Assembly: GCF_029223255.1 (NCBI RefSeq) | Contig: NZ_JARHUC010000004.1 | Coordinates: 248,001-312,000, forward strand | Reading direction: 5' to 3' | DNA: 64,000 nt | Source: Albimonas marina | Lineage (GTDB): Bacteria; Pseudomonadota; Alphaproteobacteria; Rhodobacterales; Rhodobacteraceae | Shown: piece after piece, positions 46,940 to 59,988 of the stretch | How positions within the stretch are numbered: position 1 is the first letter of the stretch | Layout of the letters: each line of letters opens with the position of its first letter | Notes under the pieces: generated by a model | Database searches by the model: none | What the model saw: only the letters and a program-made list of their open reading frames with translations | What the model was told of the DNA's origin: nothing | Position numbers and translations under genes: made by a program

Positions 46940-47617
46940 TCAGAAGTCGAGGTCGGCGTAGTGCGGCGGCGGCGGAAAGCCAGAGAGGTGGTCTGCCAGC
47001 AGGGTGCGGAAGGCCGGGCGCGACTTGATGCGCTGGTACCATTCCTTGGCCGAGGGCGCCGCGTCCCACTGCACGTAGCCGATGTAGTCCAGGCAGCTCA
47101 GGTGCGCGGCGGCGGCGAAGTCGGCCAGGCTGATCTCGTCGCCCGCCAGCCATTTCCGCTGGTCGGCCAGCCAGCCCACGTATTCCAGGTGCGTGGCCAG
47201 ATTCTTCGAGCCGGCGCGGATGCGGCCGCTGTCGGGGTGGCCCCCGCCGCGGACCTTCTTCATCACCCGCTCCTCGACCAGGTTGGCGGTGACCTCGCGC
47301 ATCATCTTGTCGTCGAACCAGGCGACCAGGCGGCGCGCCTCGGCGCGGGCCAGCGGGTCGCCGGGCAGCAGGGGGCGCTCGGGGCGCGTCTCCTCGAGGT
47401 ATTCGCAGATCACCGCGCTGTCGCAGATCACGGCGCGGCCGTGGGCCTCGTCGTCCTCGAACACGGGGACCGAGCCGGCGGGGTTCAGGCGCAGGAACTC
47501 CAGGCTGCGGGTCCAGGGCGTCTGCTCCACGAGGTCGACCTCCAGCCGCTTTTCGGCCAGCGCCAGGCGGACCTTCCGGCAGTAGGGGGAGAGGGGGATG
47601 TGGTGCAGTCGGCGCAT
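46940..47617 (-). CDS. fzlA: Glutathione S-transferase family protein, FzlA-like
   Basis: A 225-residue GST-fold protein. The N-terminal thioredoxin-like domain starts MRRLHHIPLSPYCRKVRLALAEK, and the C-terminal helical domain ends HYADLDF. These two ends match what I recall of FzlA from Caulobacter, an FtsZ-binding protein that shapes cell constriction and does not act as a normal GST. The start at MRRLHHIPLS is preferred; the upstream frame is Arg/Pro-rich. If the FzlA link holds, it is a division protein; otherwise it is an ordinary GST. It is divergent from the Popeye-like gene. Confidence 0.8.
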   Translation of the reverse strand: MRRLHHIPLSPYCRKVRLALAEKRLEVDLVEQTPWTRSLEFLRLNPAGSVPVFEDDEAHGRAVICDSAVICEYLEETRPERPLLPGDPLARAEARRLVAWFDDKMMREVTANLVEERVMKKVRGGGHPDSGRIRAGSKNLATHLEYVGWLADQRKWLAGDEISLADFAAAAHLSCLDYIGYVQWDAAPSAKEWYQRIKSRPAFRTLLADHLSGFPPPPHYADLDF

Positions 47618-47919
47618 GGCGGTCGGCTTGGTTCCTGATCGGGTCGGACGGTCGGGGCGGCGGGGCGAGGGGCGCGGACGGCGGCCCGGAGGAGCGGGCG
47701 CGCGGCGCCTGCGCGCGCCGCCGACCCTGCCGTCCGCGCCGCGGCGATGCAAGCCGCCCGCCCGGGGGCGCGCCGCCGCACCGCGCCCCGGAGGTGCGCC
47801 GACGAACCGCGCCCCGGAGCGCGCCGCGGGGCGCCGAGGAGGCCTCAGGTTCCTGAATGGGGGGTGAAAAACCGTTCATCCTGTGATGAACTGAGCGGCG
47901 ATCACCGGGGGGAGTCGCG
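47618..47919. promoter_or_regulatory. Divergent intergenic region with operator-like palindrome
   Basis: A 302-bp gap between divergent genes. Most is GC-rich, with a short direct repeat (ACCGCGCCCCGGA, twice). The end nearest the Popeye-like gene has a perfect inverted repeat TTCATC-CTGT-GATGAA at 47875-47890, 30 bp before the start codon, and a CAGG-TT-CCTG 20 bp earlier. No coding region is evident. Confidence 0.4.
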
Positions 47920-48639
47920 ATGGACCAGATCATGATCGGCGAAGGGCTCGCGGCCGGCGCCGGGGCTCTGGCGGCCCTGGCGCTGATCCTGCGCGATCCG
48001 CTGCGCCTGCGCCTGCTGATCTTGCTGGCGGCGGCCTGCGGCGTCGCCTCGGCGGTGATGCTCGAGGGGCGCGTGGACCCCCGGCGCGCGCTCGAGCTCG
48101 CGACGCTGGGCCTCGGCCTCGCGGCGCTGGGCGCGGTCCTGGGGCTGGCGCGGGCGGCGTGGTCGGCCTCCGCCGTTTCGGTGCGCGCGCGCAACCGGCC
48201 GCTGCGCCGCGCCTTCGGCCCGATCCCCCCCGCCGCCTTCCGCGCCCTGATGCGCCTGGCCGAGCGGCGCACCCTGACCCAGCCCCAGCGCCTGACGCGG
48301 GAGGGCTGGGCGCCCGAGCAGCTGTGGTACCTGGTCGAGGGCGTGCTGCGGGTCGAGCAGGACGGCCGCGCCACCGAGGTCGAAGGGCCGTTCTTCGTGG
48401 GCGAGGTCAGCTTCGTCACCGGCGCGACCGCGCCCGCCACGATCACCGCCCTGCCGGGCGCGGACCTGCTGGAGTGGGACGGCAAGGCCCTGCGCCGCGC
48501 CTTCCGCGCCGACCCGTCCCTGCGCCCGGCGGTCGAGGCGATCCTGGGCCGCGACCTGGCGCGCAAGGTCTCGGCCGCGCGCCCGGCGGCCGAGCTCGGC
48601 GGGCCGGAGCGCGAGGCGCCGGCGCGCCTCGCCGTCTAG
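47920..48639 (+). CDS. Membrane protein with Popeye/cNMP-binding-like domain
   Basis: A 239-residue protein. Residues 10-85 hold three hydrophobic helices (GAGALAALALIL, LLILLAAACGVASAVML, LGLGLAALGAVLGLA). The cytoplasmic C-terminal half looks like a cyclic-nucleotide-binding-type beta roll: LWYLVEGVLRVEQDG, FVGEVSFVTGATAPATITAL, then ADLLEWDGKALRRAF and a closing helical segment. The layout of three helices plus this roll is that of Popeye-domain proteins, which bind cAMP in animals; bacterial members are uncharacterised. The usual phosphate-binding-cassette sequence of CRP is not obvious, so ligand binding is uncertain. A GGGGGGAG lies 6 bp before the start. Confidence 0.7.
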   Translation: MDQIMIGEGLAAGAGALAALALILRDPLRLRLLILLAAACGVASAVMLEGRVDPRRALELATLGLGLAALGAVLGLARAAWSASAVSVRARNRPLRRAFGPIPPAAFRALMRLAERRTLTQPQRLTREGWAPEQLWYLVEGVLRVEQDGRATEVEGPFFVGEVSFVTGATAPATITALPGADLLEWDGKALRRAFRADPSLRPAVEAILGRDLARKVSAARPAAELGGPEREAPARLAV

Positions 48640-48680
48640 CCGCGCGCCGTCGTCGTCCCGCCGCGCTCCCTCCGCCGCCC

Positions 48681-49379
48681 TCAGTCCAGCACGCAGCTCC
48701 CGCCCGCGGCCTCCAGCGTCCCGGCCCCGCTCTCGATCTGGCCCGCGCGCCGCGACAGCCAGCCGGTGGGGTGGGCGGGATCCCGCTCCTTGGGGTCGGG
48801 CAGGGCGGCGGCGATCAGGGCGGCCTGGCGGGCGGTGAGCTTCGCCGCGGTCACCCCGAAATGGCGCTGGGCGGCGGCCTCGAGCCCGAAGATCCCCTCG
48901 CCCATCTCGGCGACCGAGAGGTAGACCTCCAGGATCCGCCGCTTCGGCCACATCGCCTCGACCAGCACGGTGAAGCCGGATTCCAGCCCCTTGCGGATCC
49001 AGCTGCGCCCCTGCCAGAGGAAGGCGTTCTTGGCGACCTGCTGGCTGATGCCCGAGCCGCCGCGCAGCCCGCCGCCGTCGGCGTTCGACTCCAGCGCCTG
49101 GCGGATCGCCTCGACGTCGAAGCCGGAATGCTGGCAGAAGCGCGCGTCCTCGGCCGCGGGAAAGGCCAGGCGCACGCGGGCGGGCAGGGCGTCGAAATCG
49201 AGCGGCCGGCGGTCGATCTCGCCCAGCCGCGCGCGCTCCTGCTCGATGTAGATCGTGGTCGGCGGGATCAGCACGCGGTAGAGCGCGACCCACAGCACCA
49301 CCACGGCCGCGATCAGCAGGAGCAGCTCCACCGCCCGGCGCAGCAGCCCGCGCCGCCTGGTCTTCCTGGCCTTGGCCAT
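48681..49379 (-). CDS. mtgA: Monofunctional peptidoglycan transglycosylase
   Basis: A 232-residue inner-membrane enzyme of the GT51 family that polymerises lipid II into glycan strands. One N-terminal helix (AVELLLLIAAVVVLWVALY) is followed by GT51 motifs: AAEDARFCQHSGFD (catalytic Glu), RGGSGISQQVAKNAF, RRILEVYLSVAEMGEGIFGLEAAAQRHFG and the LTARQAALIAAALPDP segment. The usual GGSTISQQ reads GGSGISQQ here, a Thr-to-Gly change near the donor site. There is no transpeptidase domain. It is convergent with the Popeye-like gene. Confidence 0.94.
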   Translation of the reverse strand: MAKARKTRRRGLLRRAVELLLLIAAVVVLWVALYRVLIPPTTIYIEQERARLGEIDRRPLDFDALPARVRLAFPAAEDARFCQHSGFDVEAIRQALESNADGGGLRGGSGISQQVAKNAFLWQGRSWIRKGLESGFTVLVEAMWPKRRILEVYLSVAEMGEGIFGLEAAAQRHFGVTAAKLTARQAALIAAALPDPKERDPAHPTGWLSRRAGQIESGAGTLEAAGGSCVLD

Positions 49380-49474
49380 CCCGCTCCCTGCCCGTCGTTC
49401 CTCGCCCGCAAGCTAGGCCGCGCCGCCGCCAGGCACAACGCCCGCCCCCCGCCCGCGGCAGGCCCCCCGGGAAG

Positions 49475-49749
49475 CGCCTGTTCTCCGGAGCCGTCTCTCG
49501 CTGATGCCGTTAAGAGCGACTCGCCCGCCGGGGTCAGGGATCGCGAAGCGACCCCGCGCAAGCGGGGCTTGTCCTTGACCCCGGCGGGCGAGTCGCTCAG
49601 GCATCAGAAGCGAGAGACGGCTCCGGAGAACAGGCGCGGGCGCTTTGTTCTTTGGTGAGTCAGGAGCGCCCCCAACGCCTGCCGCCTTACCTGCCCCAGG
49701 CTGAAGGCGATTGTGCTCGCCCCAGGCCCAAGCCCGCCCGCAGGGCGCC
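49475..49749 (-). repeat. Dispersed palindromic repeat, copy E
   Basis: Fifth copy, reverse orientation. The nested palindrome spans 49476-49637. The inner 23-bp arms are perfectly complementary and identical to those of copy C. The outer arms pair CTGTTCTCCGG with CCGGAGAACAG. It lies between mtgA and gltB, both on the minus strand; the 439-bp gap contains this element and the gltB terminator and no gene. Confidence 0.9.
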
Positions 49750-49771
49750 TCCGTTCCCCCGGAACGCAGAA

Positions 49772-49797
49772 GGCGCGCCCCGTCTCCGGGGCGCGCC
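49772..49797 (-). terminator. Hairpin terminator after gltB
   Basis: Perfect 11-bp stem GGCGCGCCCCG/CGGGGCGCGCC with a TCTC loop, 22 bp beyond the gltB stop on the minus strand. The T-run on the minus strand is short. Confidence 0.7.
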
Positions 49798-49818
49798 CTG
49801 TTCGTCGTTGGTCAGCGA

Positions 49819-54354
<4,536 letters not shown>

Positions 54355-54504
54355 GTCCGTGCTCCTTTTCCTCAAGAGCGTCTCCAACCGCCGGCCGCGG
54401 GCGTCGCCCGGGTCCGGCATCTCGATCGGGCGGCGCGGCGCGCCGGCCCGGGGATCAGGTCGGGCGGCGCGCGGGGCGCCGGCCCGGGGTCTTGCGGCGC
54501 GCCC

Positions 54505-54921
54505 TCAGGCGGCGCCGATCATCTTCAGGAACTCCGCCCCGGTCAGCTTCTTCGAGCCGTCGGAGAGGAAGCCGTAGGCGGCGGGCTTGGAGTCGGCGAA
54601 GATCTCCATCCCCAGCTCCAGCCCCGCGGCGTCGTCCAGCGTGCCGAGCGCGACGTTCGCCTCGCCCGTCGGGACCACCTTGAAGAACAGGGTCCCGCCG
54701 CAGGCGGCGCAGCTCACCCGCTCGCCCCACTCGGACGAGCGCCAGGCGTTCAGCCGGTCCTCGCCCTGCGTGACGGTCAGCGTCTCGACCTGCAGGGCGA
54801 CGAAGGGGCCGCCGACCCACTTGCGGCAGGTCTCGCAATGACAGACGCCGAAGGCCGGGCCGCCGCCCGTCGCTTCGTAGCGCACCGCGCCGCAGGCGCA
54901 TCCGCCGGTCCGAACCGTCAT
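54505..54921 (-). CDS. GFA-family (glutathione-dependent formaldehyde-activating-type) zinc protein
   Basis: A 138-residue GFA/CENP-V fold protein. The zinc-binding cysteines appear as GGCACGAVRY, VCHCETCRKW and SCAACGGTLFF, the structural and catalytic sites of the family. The link to glutathione-formaldehyde chemistry is known only for Gfa of Paracoccus and does not hold for most members, so function is open. It lies between gltD and gltB on the same strand, 106 bp after gltD and 150 bp before gltB, so it may be read with them. Confidence 0.88.
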   Translation of the reverse strand: MTVRTGGCACGAVRYEATGGGPAFGVCHCETCRKWVGGPFVALQVETLTVTQGEDRLNAWRSSEWGERVSCAACGGTLFFKVVPTGEANVALGTLDDAAGLELGMEIFADSKPAAYGFLSDGSKKLTGAEFLKMIGAA

Positions 54922-55027
54922 CGCTTCGATCTCCCTGGGTCGCCCTCCGGGGGGGCGGACCGGCCCGGGCGGGGGGATCCCGCCGGGGCCTCTCGTCGCG
55001 TCGTCCCGGCCGGGCCGGGGGCGCGGC

Positions 55028-56464
55028 TCACTCGGCCGCGATGACCTGGGTCCTGGCGTCGAGCTTCGCCGCGATCGCCTCGGCCGCCTCGCGCCCGTCG
55101 CGGATCGCCCAGACCACCAGAGAGGCGCCGCGGACGATGTCGCCCACAGCATAGACGCCCTCGAGCGCGGTCTCGTGGGTGCGGTGGTCGGTCTTCACGG
55201 TGCCCCAGCGGGTCACCGGCAGATCCTCGCAGCCCCACAGGGTCGGCAGCGCCTCCGGGTCGAAGCCCAGCGCCTTGATGACCAGGTCCGCCGGCTCGGT
55301 GTAGTCGGCGCCCTCGATCTCCTCGGGCGTCTGGCGGCCGGTCACGTCGGGAGCGCCGAGGCGCATCTTCGCGACCCGCACGCCGGTGACCTTGTCGTCG
55401 CCCACGAAGCCCTTGGGGGCGGCGAGCCACACGAACTCGACCCCCTCCTCCTCGGCGTTGTTCACCTCGCGCTGGGAGCCGGGCATGTTCGCCCGGTCGC
55501 GGCGGTAGAGGCACTTCACCGACTTGGCGCCCTGGCGGATCGCGGTGCGCACGCAGTCCATCGCGGTGTCGCCGCCGCCGATCACCACCACGTTCTTGCC
55601 CGAGGCGTTCAGCTCGCCCGAGGTGTAGGCCGGCACGTTGTCGCCGAAGCCGTGACGGTTCGAGGCGGTCAGGTAGTCGAGCGCCTTCTGGATCCCCGGC
55701 AGGCCCACGCCCGGGCCGCCCAGGTCGCGGGACTTGTAGACGCCGGTGGCGATCAGCACCGCGTCATGCGCGCCGCGGATCTCCTCGAAGGTCCGGTCCT
55801 CGCCGACGTTGCAGTTCAGCACGAACTTGACGCCCGCGGCCTCGAGCTGGCCGTTGCGGCGGGTGACCACGTGCTTCTCCAGCTTGAAGCCGGGGATGCC
55901 GTAGATCAGCAGGCCGCCCGCGCGGTCGTAACGGTCATAGACCGTGACCTGAAAGCCCCGGCGGCGCAGCGCGTCGGCGGCGGCGAGGCCGCCCGGACCC
56001 GCGCCGATGATGCCGACGGATTCAGGCCGCTCCTTCATGGGCTTGCCGGGGGTGACCCAGCCTTTCTCCCACGCGGTGTCGGTGATGTACTTCTCGACCG
56101 CGCCGATGGTGACGGTGCCGTGGCCCGACTGCTCGATGACGCAGTTGCCCTCGCACAGGCGGTCCTGGGGGCAGATGCGGCCGCAGATCTCGGGGAAGGT
56201 GTTGGTCGCCTGGGAGACCTGGTAGGCCTCCTCCAGCCGGTCCTCGGCCACCAGCTTCAGCCAGTCGGGGATGTTGTTGTGCAGCGGGCAATGCTGCTGG
56301 CAGTAAGGCACGCCGCACTGCGAGCAGCGGCTGGCCTGCTCCTCGGCCTTCGCGGCCGCGAATTCGCGATAGATCTCGCCGAAGTCGTCGCGGCGCGCTT
56401 CCGCAGCGCGCTTTTCGGGCATGCCGCGCGGCACGTCGACGAACTTGAGCATCTTCTGAGCCAC
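55028..56464 (-). CDS. gltD: Glutamate synthase (NADPH) small subunit
   Basis: A 478-residue flavoprotein that passes electrons from NADPH to GltB. The N-terminal Fe-S domain has the Cys motifs CSQCGVPYCQQHCP and CGRICPQDRLCEGNC. FAD and NADPH Rossmann motifs are VGIIGAGPGGLAAADAL and VVVIGGGDTAMDCVR, with the GD motif AVGDIVRGASLVVWAI near the C-terminus. It is the first gene of the glt group; its upstream region (56465-56738), shared with uppP, contains an AT-rich patch around 56535-56580 that is the likely promoter area. Confidence 0.97.
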   Translation of the reverse strand: MAQKMLKFVDVPRGMPEKRAAEARRDDFGEIYREFAAAKAEEQASRCSQCGVPYCQQHCPLHNNIPDWLKLVAEDRLEEAYQVSQATNTFPEICGRICPQDRLCEGNCVIEQSGHGTVTIGAVEKYITDTAWEKGWVTPGKPMKERPESVGIIGAGPGGLAAADALRRRGFQVTVYDRYDRAGGLLIYGIPGFKLEKHVVTRRNGQLEAAGVKFVLNCNVGEDRTFEEIRGAHDAVLIATGVYKSRDLGGPGVGLPGIQKALDYLTASNRHGFGDNVPAYTSGELNASGKNVVVIGGGDTAMDCVRTAIRQGAKSVKCLYRRDRANMPGSQREVNNAEEEGVEFVWLAAPKGFVGDDKVTGVRVAKMRLGAPDVTGRQTPEEIEGADYTEPADLVIKALGFDPEALPTLWGCEDLPVTRWGTVKTDHRTHETALEGVYAVGDIVRGASLVVWAIRDGREAAEAIAAKLDARTQVIAAE

Positions 56465-56738
56465 CTGGCGGTCTCCCTCGGGCGAGCATGGCTGGGGCCC
56501 CGGACTCGCGTCCGGCGTCTGGGGGACGTGCCTAACCGATCCTTATCGAGAATAAAAGACAGCAATACTGACGTAATTTCGGGTCACCGCAGGCCGGCGG
56601 TCGACTCCCGCGGCGTCGCCCATCCGATCGGCAAGGGAAAATGAGTCAGCATAACTTACCCAAATTCGCCGCATTCCCAGCCGGCGTCCGCAGGTCTAAC
56701 GCTGAACCCCTCTCCCGTCCCCGTCGCAGGACAATCCC

Positions 56739-57542
56739 ATGCCCTTGATGAACCTCGTGATTCTGGCCCTCATCCAGGGCATCACCGAGTTCCTGCCGAT
56801 CTCCTCCTCCGGTCACCTGGCGCTGTTCCCCGCCCTCTCGGGCGAGGTGGACCAGGGCCTCTCGATCGACGTCGCGGTGCACGTGGGCACTTTGGTCGCG
56901 GTCTGCATCTTCTTCTGGAAGGACGTCTCCGCCGCCATCCTGGGCGGGATCCACGTCCTGACCGGGAAAGTCTCGACCTACGAGGCCGGGCTGGCCCTGC
57001 GGTTGGTGGTCGCAACGATCCCGGTGGTGATCGCGGGCCTGGCCCTGTCGATGGCGGGGATGACCGACATCTTCCGCGACGTGCAGGTCATCGCCTGGGC
57101 CACCATCGTCTTCGGCGTCGTGCTCTACGTCTTCGACCGCTGGGGCCCGCTGGTCCGCGAGGCCGAGGGCTGGTCCTGGCGCGACGCGATCGTCATGGGG
57201 CTGGCGCAGGCGGTGGCGCTGATCCCGGGCACCTCGCGCTCGGGCATCACCATCACCGCGGCGCGGGGGCTGGGCTTCAAGCGGCCGGACGCGGCGCGGA
57301 TCTCGATGCTGATGTCGGTGCCCACGATCCTGGCGGCCGGCGTGCTGACCACCAAGGACCTGCTCGACCAGGGCGACGTGAACCTGGGGACCGAGGCCGC
57401 CATCGCCGCGGTCCTGTCCTGCGTCGCCGCCCTGCTGGCGCTGAGCCTGATGATGCGGATGCTGCGGACCTGGAGCCTGACGCCCTTCGTGATCTACCGC
57501 ATGATCCTCGGCGTCGCGCTGCTGATCTGGCTCTACGCCTGA
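56739..57542 (+). CDS. uppP: Undecaprenyl-diphosphate phosphatase UppP/BacA
   Basis: A 267-residue inner-membrane phosphatase that recycles undecaprenyl pyrophosphate for cell-wall and polysaccharide synthesis. Motifs: QGITEFLPISSSGHL near residue 14 and the second LIPGTSRSGITITAARGLGF, which holds the catalytic Ser/Arg region. About eight helices. It is divergent from gltD and followed by a perfect palindromic terminator. Its lipid recycling also serves the polysaccharide-like genes near 60-63 kb. Confidence 0.97.
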   Translation: MPLMNLVILALIQGITEFLPISSSGHLALFPALSGEVDQGLSIDVAVHVGTLVAVCIFFWKDVSAAILGGIHVLTGKVSTYEAGLALRLVVATIPVVIAGLALSMAGMTDIFRDVQVIAWATIVFGVVLYVFDRWGPLVREAEGWSWRDAIVMGLAQAVALIPGTSRSGITITAARGLGFKRPDAARISMLMSVPTILAAGVLTTKDLLDQGDVNLGTEAAIAAVLSCVAALLALSLMMRMLRTWSLTPFVIYRMILGVALLIWLYA

Positions 57543-57567
57543 GGGATCGCCGAGCGGGGCGCACGAA

Positions 57568-57595
57568 AAAGGGGAGGGCCCGGGCCCTCCCCTTT
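57568..57595. terminator. Palindromic terminator between uppP and the quinone oxidoreductase gene
   Basis: A fully self-complementary 28-bp run: arms AAAGGGGAGGGCCC and GGGCCCTCCCCTTT, with extra As on the left. It serves both convergent genes. Confidence 0.85.
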
Positions 57596-57614
57596 CGCGT
57601 TCCGGCAGGGGCGT

Positions 57615-58595
57615 TCAGCCCTTCTGCGGCTCGACGATCAGCTTGCCGGCGGCCTTGCGGTCGGCCAGGCGCTGGATCGCCTTGGGCGCATCCTCGAGCG
57701 AGTAGCGGTCCGACACGCGCGGGCGCAGCTTGCCCTCGCGCAGCCAGTTGAACAGCACCTCCATGTCCTTGAGGTACTGCTGGTACTCGGTCTTCACGAA
57801 GGCGCCCCAGAACACGCCGACGATCGAGGCGTTCTTCAACAGCGGCAGGTTCAGCGGGATCTTGGGGATCGAGCCGCCGGCGAAGCCGACCACCAGGAAC
57901 TTGCCGCGCCAGCCGATCGAGCGGAACGCGGGCTCCGCCAGGTCGCCGCCGACGGGGTCGTAGATCACGTCGGGTCCGTTGGGGCAGACGCGCTTGAGCG
58001 CCTCGCGCAGGTCCTCCTCGACGTAGTTGATCACCTCGTCGGCGCCGTGCTCCTTGCAGATCGCGAGCTTCTCGGCCGAGGAGGCCGCGGCGATCACCTT
58101 GGCGCCGACGGCCTTGGCGATCTCGACCGCCGCCAGGCCCACGCCGCCGGCGGCGCCCAGCACCAGCACGGTCTGGCCGGCCTTCAGCTCGCCCCGGTCG
58201 AGCAGCGCGTGATACGAGGTGCCGTAGACCATCGGGAAGCCCGCGGCGACGGCGAAGTCCACGCCCTCGGGCAGGGGATCGAGGCGGGTCTCCTCGGCGA
58301 TGGCCTCCTCGGCGAAGGCGCCCCAGGGGGTCATGCCCATCACCTTGTCGCCCACCTTGAAGCGGGTCACGCCCTCGCCCACCGCGGTCACCACGCCGGC
58401 GAGGTCGGAGCCGGGCGAGAACGGCAGCTCGGGTTTGAACTGGTACTTGTTCTGGATGATCAGAACGTCGGGAAAGTTGACCGAGCTGGCGTGGATCGCC
58501 ACCCGCACCTGGCCCTTGCCGGGCTCGGGCACGGGGATGTCCTCGATCACCAGGGATTCGGGCGGTCCCCATTCCTTGCAGAGCACGGCGCGCAT
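57615..58595 (-). CDS. NADPH:quinone oxidoreductase (zinc-free MDR family)
   Basis: A 326-residue medium-chain reductase of the quinone oxidoreductase type. It begins MRAVLCKEWGPPESLVIEDI, has the GroES-like catalytic domain with HASSVNFPDVLI, no zinc ligands, and the Rossmann motif VLVLGAAGGVGLAAVEIAKA, followed by AAASSAEKLAICKEHGADEVINY. The C-terminal GKLIVEP is typical of acyl-CoA or quinone-linked members. The exact substrate is not predictable. A terminator lies at its end. Confidence 0.9.
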   Translation of the reverse strand: MRAVLCKEWGPPESLVIEDIPVPEPGKGQVRVAIHASSVNFPDVLIIQNKYQFKPELPFSPGSDLAGVVTAVGEGVTRFKVGDKVMGMTPWGAFAEEAIAEETRLDPLPEGVDFAVAAGFPMVYGTSYHALLDRGELKAGQTVLVLGAAGGVGLAAVEIAKAVGAKVIAAASSAEKLAICKEHGADEVINYVEEDLREALKRVCPNGPDVIYDPVGGDLAEPAFRSIGWRGKFLVVGFAGGSIPKIPLNLPLLKNASIVGVFWGAFVKTEYQQYLKDMEVLFNWLREGKLRPRVSDRYSLEDAPKAIQRLADRKAAGKLIVEPQKG

Positions 58596-58809
58596 TCGAT
58601 TCCTCCCCTAGAGGCTTTCGTCTAACTACTGGCCGCACGGTCGGCGCGGCGGGGCCCTGTTTCGCCCAGAGACGATCCCGGCGCAATCGCGAGGAACGAT
58701 TCGGCCGCGGTCGGAGGGGCGGGACAGGACCCGAAGGATGGCTTATCATGCCGCAAGCGAAACGACGAACGAAGCGGGCGCAGCGCAAGCGCCCGATGGG
58801 GAGACGAGA

Positions 58810-59562
58810 ATGAGCGAGCAGGTTCCCGTGCGGGCCGCGGCCACCATCATGCTGCTGCGGGAGACCCCCGCGCTGGAAGTGCTGATGGTGCGCCGGAACT
58901 ACCAGATCGACTTCTTCTCCGGGGCGATGGTGTTCCCCGGCGGCAAGCAGACCGAGGACGACGCGGCGCCGGAGTGGGCCGAGATCGCCGCCGGCTGGGA
59001 CGCGGTGCCCGAGGTCGAGCGCGGCCCCCGAATCGCGGCCATCCGCGAGACCTTCGAGGAGACGGGCATGCTGCTCGCCCAGGACGCCGTCGCCGGCTCC
59101 ACCGAGGAGCGGCTGGCGGTAGAGCATGGCGAGATCCGCTTCCTCGACTACGTGCGCGAGCGGGGCGTGACCCCCGACCTGCGCCAGCTGACCCGCTTCG
59201 CCCGCTGGGTGACGCCGGCGCATGTGCCCAAGCGCTTCGACACCTGGTTCTTCATCGCGCGCGCGCCGCTCGACCAGGACGCGATCCATGACGGGCGCGA
59301 GACGGTGGAGACCGAGTGGATCGCCCCGGCCGAGGCGCTGCGCCTCTACGAGGCCCGCAAGCGCGCCATCGTCTTCCCCACCCGCATGAACCTGCGCCTG
59401 CTGGGCGAGGCGCCCGATTTCGAGGCCGCCGCGACCGCCGCCGCCGCCCGCGCCGCGCGCACCGTGCACCCGATCGTGGACATGAGCACGACGCCGAGGA
59501 TGATCCGCCTCGACCCCGAGGACGGCTACGGCATCGTCGAGGAGCGGCTGGAGATCGGCTGA
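58810..59562 (+). CDS. Nudix hydrolase family protein
   Basis: A 250-residue protein with a Nudix box: PGGKQ, a longer than usual insertion (about 25 residues), then RETFEETGMLL, matching the REUxEExGU core. The insertion resembles NUDT19-like CoA or nucleoside-diphosphate hydrolases. The start at MSEQVPVRAAA follows a GGGGAG 6 bp upstream; an ATG at 58738 is less likely. A C-terminal segment ending DGYGIVEERLEIG is conserved-looking. Substrate unknown. Confidence 0.85.
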   Translation: MSEQVPVRAAATIMLLRETPALEVLMVRRNYQIDFFSGAMVFPGGKQTEDDAAPEWAEIAAGWDAVPEVERGPRIAAIRETFEETGMLLAQDAVAGSTEERLAVEHGEIRFLDYVRERGVTPDLRQLTRFARWVTPAHVPKRFDTWFFIARAPLDQDAIHDGRETVETEWIAPAEALRLYEARKRAIVFPTRMNLRLLGEAPDFEAAATAAAARAARTVHPIVDMSTTPRMIRLDPEDGYGIVEERLEIG

Positions 59563-59583
59563 TCCCGGTTCGGGAATAGGACA

Positions 59584-59611
59584 GGCTCAGGGCTCAGGGC
59601 TCAAGGCTCAA
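59584..59611. repeat. Heptamer tandem repeat (4 units)
   Basis: Four direct copies of a 7-bp unit: GGCTCAG, GGCTCAG, GGCTCAA, GGCTCAA, just after the Nudix stop. Confidence 0.85.
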
Positions 59612-59824
59612 GACGCGGGGCCGCGCGGCCCGGCGCGTCCGCTGCGCGGCCGCGACCGACCCGCCCGGCCCCCCCTTGGCGCGAACGTCGAGGGGGCGCC
59701 CGGTCGGCGAGGGCGGGCGGCGTCGCGCGCGCGATCGCTTGCGGCGAACCGCGTCGCGGCGGCCGGCAGCGCGCGCCGGTCAGGCGCGTGGCTGCGGTTG
59801 ACCTGCGCGCAGAGGCTCGGGAAT

Positions 59825-59942
59825 CTCCGCTTCTCCGCTTCTCCGCTTCTCCGCTTCTCCGCTTCTCCGCTTCTCCGCTTCTCCGCTTCTCCGCTTCTCC
59901 GCTTCTCCGCTTCTCCGCTTCTCCGCTTCTCCGCTTCTCCGC
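59825..59942. repeat. 8-bp simple sequence repeat, about 14.75 units
   Basis: Fourteen perfect tandem copies of CTCCGCTT plus a 6-bp partial unit, with no interruption over 118 bp. It lies between the Nudix gene and the 3' end of the methyltransferase gene, 46 bp beyond its stop, and is not in either coding region. The 59563-59988 gap otherwise holds only the heptamer repeat and GC-rich sequence. Confidence 0.95.
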
Positions 59943-59988
59943 GCCGGGACCGTTCCGCCGCTAGACTGCTGGAGCCGTGGCACGCTCC

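Noticed and set aside
59825-59942. CRISPR array
   Set aside because: The 8-bp units are contiguous, with no spacers and no cas genes, so it is a simple tandem repeat.
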